A DNA stretch of 10,948 nucleotides from Candidatus Thorarchaeota archaeon. Its GTDB lineage: Archaea > Asgardarchaeota > Thorarchaeia > Thorarchaeales > Thorarchaeaceae. The position numbers and the translations under genes are program-made. Shown here piece after piece: positions 6,097 to 10,948 of this stretch; position 1 is the stretch's first letter, and each line of letters opens with the position of its first letter. The stretch covers positions 1 through 10,948 of the forward strand of contig SDOA01000126.1 of NCBI GenBank assembly GCA_004524595.1. Reading direction: 5' to 3'. Under the pieces are notes generated by a model that saw only the letters and a list, made by a program, of their open reading frames with translations, ran no database searches and had not been told where the DNA came from.

Positions 6097-7028
6097 TTCC
6101 TACGAATAGTCTGAGGTTCTTCGTGTTCTGGCGGTGATTTCCGATGCTCTCCAAGATATGGTGCAATACGAGATATGATATCTCCCTCAAAAACATAGTT
6201 CATTCGACTCAAGGATACGATTGTGCCCTCAATTGGTGATGTCACATCTATCTTATCTTGAACTCTTCCAATGACTACTTCACTCTGAACTGTTTCACCA
6301 AGATTGACTCTAGGTACAAAGAATCCTTCTGTTTCCACATTGATATGTACCAATCTCCCAGTAAGGGCTACCGAGGTCTCTATGCTCTCTCCTGGTATCA
6401 TGTCCTTTAGACGCATGAAATTCAATATGGCCTCGCGTACTTCAACAGAGGATTGTGAATCTACCTGATCACTGTCACCTCTCATCTCGATTGTCACAAC
6501 AGGTATTCCCTCATGAGATGCTTCTGTTGTAAGGCTTCCTCGTTGTCCTGAACTCTGAACTGCAATAGCAAGTGCAATCTGTGATGCTAGATTTCTTACA
6601 TGGATATATTCTCTATGCATTGCGACAATGTGGTTCATACAGTTCTGCCATCCTGTTCTTAGATGAACGATGTACTCTGCTTGTGCAGCTCGTCTCCATA
6701 TCTCCCATGCTGTCCTCTGGGTAACTGTACCCTGTTCATCCCCTGGGAACACAGAGTCTAGATCCTTCGAATCTAATGGTGACACCTTTGTACCGAGTCT
6801 GAACGCTAGTGGATTGGCAACTGGTAGAACCGTCACTGATCCATCGATTCTATCAAGACTCTCCAGATGCTTCATTATCAGGTAACTAGTATACACATCA
6901 GTGGCAGATCCTCCCTCCATAGCTGCGATGATTAAGAGGTTCGGTCTGTCTTCACCAAATGTGTAGAACCCAAGTGTTGTGCCAGTCTTCAAATCAACAT
7001 CAACCGCATCGACAACAGCCTTGACCAT
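6090..7028 (-). CDS. Succinylglutamate desuccinylase/aspartoacylase-fold protein with lost zinc site
   Basis: The protein (312 aa from ATG 7028) follows the AstE/AspA zinc-hydrolase layout. A central strand sits where the zinc motif HGxE belongs (LLIIAAMEGGSATD, 31-44), then NPLAFRLGTK (72-81), DLDSVFPG (89-96), VHLRTG (121-126) and IPVVTIEMRG (175-184). A C-terminal beta domain (about 220-290) resembles the lipoyl-like barrel of the family. By alignment from memory, the metal His and Glu of HGxE are replaced by Glu38 and Ser41. The third ligand His of DLHTG is Arg124, and the substrate-binding Asn-Arg of DLNRxFPG is Asp-Ser. Glu181, the general base position, is kept. It is therefore probably not a normal zinc amidohydrolase. 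TTG 7073 is an alternative start; the ATG was chosen because AAGGT precedes it. It lies between the methyltransferase-like gene and the coupled gene at 5650. Confidence 0.82.
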   Translation of the reverse strand: MVKAVVDAVDVDLKTGTTLGFYTFGEDRPNLLIIAAMEGGSATDVYTSYLIMKHLESLDRIDGSVTVLPVANPLAFRLGTKVSPLDSKDLDSVFPGDEQGTVTQRTAWEIWRRAAQAEYIVHLRTGWQNCMNHIVAMHREYIHVRNLASQIALAIAVQSSGQRGSLTTEASHEGIPVVTIEMRGDSDQVDSQSSVEVREAILNFMRLKDMIPGESIETSVALTGRLVHINVETEGFFVPRVNLGETVQSEVVIGRVQDKIDVTSPIEGTIVSLSRMNYVFEGDIISRIAPYLGEHRKSPPEHEEPQTIRRKW

Positions 7029-7103
7029 GGAACGACCTTCTTTCAACTGATATGCAAGATATGTCAATATCAAAATATGAAGCGGTGTATGACTTCACCT
7101 CAA

Positions 7104-7736
7104 TTAGGAGACCAATTCCTCATCACAATTGAAAAGAAATACATCTGTCTTAAACTCCCTATGAATGAACGAATCATGCCTACTTAATGCATATTGACTC
7201 ATCAAACGTGTATGAGCTGTTTCTAAGAGCTCTGGGTGCCCACACATCTCTGGATTACCTATCCACGCTGTTGGGATACCCCTTTCTATGATCTCAATAC
7301 CCATCATGGAGAGATAAGGTTCCCAGCTCATGATGATGAAGGAAGGCCTATATTTCTCGATTGATTCGAGAGCATCCATGGTTTCGACCCATTTTGGATA
7401 AGCAATGTTGTATCTCCCATCTTTTGCATCTGTCGCAATAATTTGATGTTTGACAAAAGGTTGCAGAAATTCTGTAAGCTTTCCATCGCCACTCATAACT
7501 TCTAATATTAGTCCGTTATCTTCTGTCGCTCTTAGAGTTCTATTAATCACTGAGGCAATCTCTTTGATGAATTCTTCATTATAAATTTGAAAGATCCACC
7601 GCCCTGACTCATTTGACCCATTAAAATACAACTTGATATCTATACCCTCTTCAAGTCCTTCAAAAAATGCAAGCGCATCATCATAAGATATCAAAGTATT
7701 ATGGATGTCACTATATTCTTCATCGTGGTGGCACAT
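7104..7736 (-). CDS. SAM-dependent methyltransferase-like protein
   Basis: Residues 76-90 (LILEVMSGDGKLTEF) have the form of class I methyltransferase motif I (hhExGxGxG-like, here EVMSGDGK). They are followed by IIATDAKD (99-106), the acidic strand-2 motif. PSFIIMSWEP (131-140) matches the strand-4 region where catalytic and substrate residues sit. A roughly 70-residue N-terminal extension is acidic and unrelated to anything I know. The 210-aa product is soluble. The start is uncertain: ATG 7736 is used, TTG 7766 would add ten residues, and neither has a clear Shine-Dalgarno. The open frame continues further upstream without any start codon. The gene follows the thioredoxin-like gene with an 86-base gap and precedes the AstE-like gene by 75 bases. 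Methylation of an arsenical is conceivable from context, but the Cys pattern of ArsM is absent. Confidence 0.7.
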   Translation of the reverse strand: MCHHDEEYSDIHNTLISYDDALAFFEGLEEGIDIKLYFNGSNESGRWIFQIYNEEFIKEIASVINRTLRATEDNGLILEVMSGDGKLTEFLQPFVKHQIIATDAKDGRYNIAYPKWVETMDALESIEKYRPSFIIMSWEPYLSMMGIEIIERGIPTAWIGNPEMCGHPELLETAHTRLMSQYALSRHDSFIHREFKTDVFLFNCDEELVS

Positions 7737-7822
7737 TCTTGACCATTCTTCCGATCCTGTTCTCAACGTGCCGTATATGATCGCCTCAAAACACTTTCTA
7801 GTGGGGCAACTATCGTGTCTTT

Positions 7823-8110
7823 TTATGGAATGATATGACTGTCCTTGTTCTTCTTCGCAAGTTCCTCTAGAATTGCACTTTCAAGATTGGCAGCCGTCAC
7901 ATTTCCCTCGAAGTATTTTGAACCTACAAGTACACCTTGTCTCATGACTCCAACCTCCTTAGCCATTCTACTCGTTGCGATGTCCTCACTGTAATCAACG
8001 GCATCTCTATATTTTTTGACAGCCTCATAGATTCTTCCTAAGAATCCAGTAATACTACAGCTACATACTCCAACAGGCAAGAATACTTTCACTGAAATTT
8101 TTTCACTCAT
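7823..8110 (-). CDS. Small thioredoxin-fold-like CxC protein of the arsenic cluster
   Basis: The 95-aa product has the outline of a small thioredoxin fold. Strand KVFLPVG (8-14) is followed by the Cys pair VCSCS (Cys16, Cys18) at the active-site position and a helix GFLGRIYEAVKKY (22-34). Strand-turn GVMRQGVLVGSKYFEGN (54-70) corresponds to the usual GVxxxPTxxxxGxxxxG, and a final helix spans about 74-87. The active site is CxC rather than CxxC, and the usual cis-Pro is replaced by Gln58. Similar small thioredoxins accompany ArsR and permease genes in anaerobes. ATG 8110 has a strong Shine-Dalgarno (AAGGTGA, six bases before). It starts 30 bases after the ACR3 stop, so the two are surely in one operon. 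A role in thiol or metalloid transfer is inferred. Confidence 0.8.
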   Translation of the reverse strand: MSEKISVKVFLPVGVCSCSITGFLGRIYEAVKKYRDAVDYSEDIATSRMAKEVGVMRQGVLVGSKYFEGNVTAANLESAILEELAKKNKDSHIIP

Positions 8111-8140
8111 TTTTATTCACCTTGATACGAGTTGTTGATA

Positions 8141-9190
8141 TCACATTGGTCTACCTTTCCAAAACTCTTTCTTCCTGAGATACTTAGAAAGGTAAACCAA
8201 TCCAAGCATAATTGGCACTTCCCAGAAAAGACCCATTGTGGTTCCTAATGCTGCGATGGAACCAACACCGTAAATTGAGATTGCTGTAGCAATGGCAATC
8301 TCAAAGTGACTTGATGATCCAATAATCACTGTGATTGTCGATTCTTTATACGCCATTTTTACCAATCGCGTTATCATAATGTTATACCCAACAACAATAA
8401 CAAACCCTAGTAAGAGCGGAATTGAAACAAGTACAAGTAGGTCCGGATGTTCCAACATAACTGCTCCATTCAAAGAGAAGAGTACAATTAGTGTTGTTAA
8501 GAGAGCTATCAGCGCCAATTTGCCAACTGCTGGTTGGTATTTGTTTTTGAACCAATCCTTCCCCTTCCTGTTAACAAGAATTCTCCTTGTTACTAATCCA
8601 AGAAGCAATGGAGCTCCAATGAAGAAGGTCACAGAAATGACTAGCAATACTCGATCAATGGGGATGTTAGAAAGCCCGGTGAGTATTGCGACTATTGGTG
8701 CATATAACACCAGAATGGTTGCTGTATTCAGAGTTGTATTCACGACATTTTGCTCTTGATTTCCTTCAGCGAGATATCCCCAGACTAGCACCATTGCTGT
8801 GCAGGGGCTGGAAGATAGCAATATTACAGCAACTATCAATTGTTCATATCCTGCCAAAAATGCACGAGCAAGAAGGTATCCAACGATTGGTGCCACGATC
8901 CAATTTGATATTAATGTGAGAATGATTGGTTTAGGATTCCGACCGAGTTTCTTTAATTCAGATCCCTGAATATTGAGCATGGCTGGATACATCATCAAGA
9001 ATAGACAGATTCCGATTGGGATCGATATACCCGCAATTTGCCATGAATCAATGGCTTCGCCAATCCCTGGCACTACCTGGGATAGCACTATTCCAGCTGC
9101 CATACAAATTCCAATCCACAGTGGTAGATATTTTTCAAATGTACTAAGTTTTTTCTCACTGGATACCTGATTTGATTCGTTAACTGACAA
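8141..9190 (-). CDS. acr3: Arsenite efflux permease, ACR3 type
   Basis: ACR3 is an integral membrane carrier of the BASS superfamily that exports arsenite, sometimes antimonite. The 349-aa sequence has about ten hydrophobic segments and starts at WIGICMAAGIVLSQVVPGIG (25-44). It carries the signature SSPCTAMVLVWGYLAEG (127-143) with the essential Cys130, and near the C-terminus GSSSHFEIAIATAI (291-304). In the latter, Glu297 matches the conserved Glu of the GSNNFELA motif; the Asn-Asn is changed to Ser-Ser-His. Length is normal for the family. The start is TTG 9190, supported by GGTGA seven bases upstream; no ATG precedes the first membrane segment. The promoter region holds TTAAATAT and an ATCGA/TCGAT inverted repeat, consistent with repression by the ArsR encoded upstream on the same strand. 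Confidence 0.94.
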   Translation of the reverse strand: MSVNESNQVSSEKKLSTFEKYLPLWIGICMAAGIVLSQVVPGIGEAIDSWQIAGISIPIGICLFLMMYPAMLNIQGSELKKLGRNPKPIILTLISNWIVAPIVGYLLARAFLAGYEQLIVAVILLSSSPCTAMVLVWGYLAEGNQEQNVVNTTLNTATILVLYAPIVAILTGLSNIPIDRVLLVISVTFFIGAPLLLGLVTRRILVNRKGKDWFKNKYQPAVGKLALIALLTTLIVLFSLNGAVMLEHPDLLVLVSIPLLLGFVIVVGYNIMITRLVKMAYKESTITVIIGSSSHFEIAIATAISIYGVGSIAALGTTMGLFWEVPIMLGLVYLSKYLRKKEFWKGRPM

Positions 9191-9246
9191 CCTCTAGTCA
9201 CCAATCCATCTCGTATTATGCACCAACAAGCTGGTCTGTTCAAAAC

Positions 9247-9269
9247 ATCGATTAATCTCGATATTTAAC
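9247..9269 (-). promoter_or_regulatory. ACR3 promoter: TATA box and ArsR operator candidate
   Basis: Read on the - strand, TTAAATAT (9262-9269) is a TATA-like box that places the transcription start near 9235-9240, about 45-50 bases before the TTG start. Immediately downstream, + strand 9247-9262 holds the inverted repeat ATCGA-N6-TCGAT. A repressor bound there would block initiation. The 9-mer TCGATATTT (9258-9266) recurs exactly at 9808-9816 in the arsR upstream region. Confidence 0.6.
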
Positions 9270-9441
9270 TTTTATGTTATTTACGATTGGTTAATTTGAT
9301 TCAAGCTCTATTAGTACTCTGGAGATTTAGTGCTCTCATACAGAAAGAGGTAGTTATTGCAGGATCTTTATTCTCTCCTAACCTACTTATTCAAACTGAG
9401 ATTCTCTCTGCACAATACTCGCCTGACAAATAAGTTCTAGT

Positions 9442-9738
9442 CTATCTACGTGTCTTCTCATCAGCAAGGGCGCGCAGGTCTCGTATCATATTATGAATTC
9501 GTGAATCACTTATCTTGTAGAGTTTCCTGGTACCATCACGTCTAACTGATAGAATGCCAGCTCTCACGAGTTGAGTCAAGTATGAAGATACTGTGGACTG
9601 TGAGAGGCCCATTTTAGGATAGATGTCACATTGGCACTGCTCGCCCTCTTCTAAGAGTTCCACAATCTTTAATCGTTCATGGTTCGACAATGCCTTGTGA
9701 AATTCCATTCGCCATTCCATTTTTCTATCAATATCCAT
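9442..9738 (-). CDS. arsR: ArsR/SmtB family metalloid-responsive repressor
   Basis: This is a 98-aa winged-helix repressor. The order is KALSNHERLKIVELL (15-29), the inducer-binding region EGEQCQCDIYPKM (31-43), the recognition helix LSQSTVSSYLTQLVRAGIL (45-63), and the wing VRRDGTRKLYKIS (65-77). The CxC pair (Cys35, Cys37) sits exactly where ArsR proteins hold the ELCVCD arsenite site. A third Cys two residues on, as in plasmid R773 ArsR, is missing, so binding may use two ligands or one from elsewhere. ATG 9738 starts the gene. It lies 251 bases upstream of ACR3 on the same strand and is divergent from the iron-sulfur gene set, which suits a local regulator of both sides. The palindrome at 9803-9816 suggests self-regulation. 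Confidence 0.93.
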   Translation of the reverse strand: MDIDRKMEWRMEFHKALSNHERLKIVELLEEGEQCQCDIYPKMGLSQSTVSSYLTQLVRAGILSVRRDGTRKLYKISDSRIHNMIRDLRALADEKTRR

Positions 9739-9802
9739 CTACTACCAACTCACTACAATCGTCCAGTTCCTTATTCAAGCAATACCACCTATAGTAGATA
9801 GT

Positions 9803-9882
9803 AAATATCGATATTTGTATATAGCGATTATCCCCCAGTCTTTGTCATCATAGATAAACTGATATATCGAAATATACCGATA
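9803..9882. promoter_or_regulatory. Divergent arsR / hdrA-like promoter with ArsR operator candidates
   Basis: Bases 9803-9816 are a perfect 14-bp palindrome, AAATATCGATATTT. A second site, TATCG-N8-CGATA, lies at 9865-9882. TATATAG (9819-9825) and AAATATA (9870-9876) are possible TATA boxes for the + strand; the second would give a transcript starting at about 9900, nearly leaderless for ATG 9903. The half-sequence TCGATATTT is shared with the ACR3 promoter. Binding of ArsR here would regulate arsR and the divergent genes together. Confidence 0.6.
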
Positions 9883-9902
9883 AATTGATGGACTTGACTA
9901 CA

Positions 9903-10277
9903 ATGAGTGCTGATAAACCTGCCTTCATCATGTGTGTCTGCACAGGAAAATGTCCTGGTTTTGAGAAGATGGACATCTGGGATTTTATCAATACGGTAAG
10001 AATGATTCTCCCAGTTAAGTACGGGATCATTCATCCTCAGCTCTGTGAACATGATGGTGATGTCTATCTCGAGGATGTTCTGACACCTGGGCAGAAAGTG
10101 TTCATTGGTGGCTGCGCTCCAGCAATGCAGTACAAGCTCTTTCGTGATTCCTTTGAGAAGAGGGGGCTTGATGTGAAGAAAGATTTGGTACCAATCGATG
10201 TTCGTGACCTGACCACAGATGAAGCAATCGAGAAGGTCGCTGAGGAGCTGAGAAAACATGGATATGAAACTGAATGA
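9903..10277 (+). CDS. Stand-alone HdrA N-terminal-like iron-sulfur domain protein
   Basis: The protein resembles only the N-terminal domain of heterodisulfide reductase subunit A, not the FAD-containing whole (HdrA is about 650 aa; this is 124 aa from ATG 9903). The CVCTGKC segment corresponds to the CVCHCG motif of HdrA. The later KVFIGGCAPAMQYKLFRDSFEKRGLD corresponds to the HdrA region VVAACSPRLHExTFR. Cys residues, counted from the ATG at 9903, are 11, 13, 17, 48 and 71, enough for one [4Fe-4S] cluster. There are no FAD or pyridine-nucleotide motifs. Alternative starts are TTG 9885 and ATG 9888. ATG 9903 was chosen because it fits the domain start and the putative TATA position. It overlaps the ferredoxin gene by 20 bases, so they form a coupled operon. 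A role in electron transfer to a small thiol or metalloid reaction is inferred. Confidence 0.8.
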   Translation: MSADKPAFIMCVCTGKCPGFEKMDIWDFINTVRMILPVKYGIIHPQLCEHDGDVYLEDVLTPGQKVFIGGCAPAMQYKLFRDSFEKRGLDVKKDLVPIDVRDLTTDEAIEKVAEELRKHGYETE

Positions 10278-10572
10278 GGAATCTGGACCTGGTACAACCT
10301 TCATGGGTGTCAGGCGAGAAAAGATACCTTGGTGGCCAATTATCGATCTGGAGAAATGTGATGGTTGTAATGGTGAGTATGATTGTCTAAAGTTCTGTCC
10401 TCATAGGGTTTACAGACCTTCTGAAATTTCGTCTAAAATTGATGTTCAGAATCCGTATAATTGCGTGGTCTTTTGCACTGCTTGCAGTAAAATGTGTCCT
10501 AAGGATGCAATCTCTTTTCCAACAAAAGCGGATATCCTGAAAATTATCAAACAGGAACGTGCGAACAAATGA
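10258..10572 (+). CDS. Two-cluster [4Fe-4S] ferredoxin-like protein
   Basis: The 104-aa protein has eight Cys arranged for two [4Fe-4S] clusters. The first group is Cys34, 37, 43 and 47 (CDGCNGEYDCLKFCP), with three extra residues between the second and third Cys compared with the usual CxxCxxCxxxCP. The second group is Cys69, 73, 76 and 80 (CVVFCTACSKMCP). The N-terminal 30 residues (GPGTTFMGVRREKIPWWPIID) are an extension that simple ferredoxins lack. It is cytoplasmic, with no signal peptide. ATG 10258 lies inside the end of the HdrA-like gene, preceded by GAGGAG about ten bases upstream; ATG 10264 is an alternative. It most likely exchanges electrons with the HdrA-like protein encoded before it. 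The following DGC-domain gene starts 11 bases after its stop. Confidence 0.92.
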   Translation: MDMKLNEESGPGTTFMGVRREKIPWWPIIDLEKCDGCNGEYDCLKFCPHRVYRPSEISSKIDVQNPYNCVVFCTACSKMCPKDAISFPTKADILKIIKQERANK

Positions 10573-10583
10573 GGTGATCTTGA

Positions 10584-10948
10584 GTGCCTACGAAATACTT
10601 GCTCCCCTGCGCAGGTTATGATCGACCTGGTGGAAATCTCTCTCGACTTGTTGTAGAACAAGTTGCGAAGAATCATGAAGATGTTGTCATAGGAAGTATG
10701 GGTGCTCTCTATATGGAACGCCCAGGGGAGATGCGTGATTTTAGAACCTCTGGAATAATTTGTCTTGATGGGTGTGGTACTCATTGTGCATCTGAACTGG
10801 TCAAAGCAAGAGGAAGGGATGGATCCATTAACATCTCTATCCCAGAAGTTGTAGGCTCAACTGAAGCGGATGAAGAAAAATTCAAACTTGTATTTGAGGC
10901 TATAGAACAACAGCTCACAGCAGAACAATCAAAAATTCCTTCTCAAAT
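10584..10948 (+). CDS. DGC-domain putative zinc-binding protein, 3' end cut by window
   Basis: GTG 10584 directly follows an in-frame TGA and has an ideal Shine-Dalgarno, GAGGTGATC, at 10572-10580, so the start is well fixed. The frame stays open for 121 codons to the window end. The N-terminal MPTKYLLPCAGYDRPGGNLSR carries Cys9. The core IICLDGCGTHCA (58-69) is the Asp-Gly-Cys signature of the DGC family (Pfam PF08859), with Cys60, 64 and 68 as probable metal ligands. The family is usually 110-150 aa, so little should be missing. Members are often found beside ArsR, permease and small thioredoxin genes in anaerobes, which fits this cluster. Its reaction is unknown; metal or metalloid binding is inferred from the Cys pattern and context. 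Confidence 0.85.
   Translation, partial: MPTKYLLPCAGYDRPGGNLSRLVVEQVAKNHEDVVIGSMGALYMERPGEMRDFRTSGIICLDGCGTHCASELVKARGRDGSINISIPEVVGSTEADEEKFKLVFEAIEQQLTAEQSKIPSQ

Noticed and set aside
7737..7870. Upstream extension of the methyltransferase-like frame into the thioredoxin-like gene (Cys-containing peptide without a start)
   Set aside because: The frame is open but contains no ATG, GTG or TTG before 7766 and overlaps a well supported gene. A read-through of the in-frame TGA further upstream would be pure speculation.
9828..10304. 158-codon - strand frame opposite the HdrA-like gene
   Set aside because: It is a shadow frame. The + strand frame carries the Cys motifs of HdrA and is coupled to the ferredoxin gene.
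1..10948. CRISPR arrays, insertion sequences, integrases or phage genes
   Set aside because: No regularly spaced repeats, transposase-like frames or attachment-site duplications were seen in the window.

Overview
The window looks like a piece of an archaeal genome. It encodes a transcription factor B. Several genes carry Shine-Dalgarno sequences of the archaeal GGTGAT type, and TATA-like boxes precede several starts. The left end holds an archaeal/eukaryotic-type selenocysteine pathway: SepSecS, PSTK and a selenocysteine tRNA with a 9/4 fold. Among archaea this pathway is known from a few methanogens (Methanococcales, Methanopyrus) and from Asgard archaea. The moderate GC content and the non-methanogen neighbours make an Asgard archaeon (Lokiarchaeia or Thorarchaeia relative) the best guess. 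This is inference, not proof.

Layout. 1-2657 is the selenocysteine locus. SepSecS (5' end outside the window), an unrecognised 217-aa gene and the tRNA-Sec gene lie on the + strand. PSTK lies on the - strand and converges so tightly that its stop codon touches the tRNA's encoded CCA. 2690-3760 is a TFB gene on the - strand with its own promoter region and a hairpin/U-tract terminator. 3760-4383 is mostly non-coding, with one or two doubtful small ORFs, an 11-bp inverted repeat, and a long imperfect helix (4291-4370) that suggests an unannotated structured RNA. 4384-5641 holds a divergent pair, an unknown protein (-) and an ICMT/NnrU-like membrane methyltransferase (+). Their shared promoter carries a perfect 20-bp palindrome.

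5650-9738 is a run of - strand genes in the order ArsR regulator, ACR3 arsenite permease, a small thioredoxin-like CxC protein, a SAM-methyltransferase-like protein, an AstE/aspartoacylase-fold protein that has lost its zinc ligands, and a small Cys-containing protein. 9903-10948 runs divergently from arsR on the + strand: a stand-alone HdrA-N-terminal-like iron-sulfur protein, an 8-Cys ferredoxin and a DGC-domain putative zinc-binding protein cut by the window end. A shared 9-mer (TCGATATTT) inside inverted repeats occurs in both the ACR3 promoter and the arsR/hdrA-like intergenic region. This suggests that one ArsR repressor controls both arms.

How they work together. The first locus turns Ser-tRNA(Sec) into Sec-tRNA(Sec) in two steps, PSTK then SepSecS. 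The right half looks like a metalloid-responsive regulon that combines export (ACR3) with small redox and iron-sulfur proteins. No selenoprotein with an in-frame UGA and no convincing SECIS element was identified in the window.
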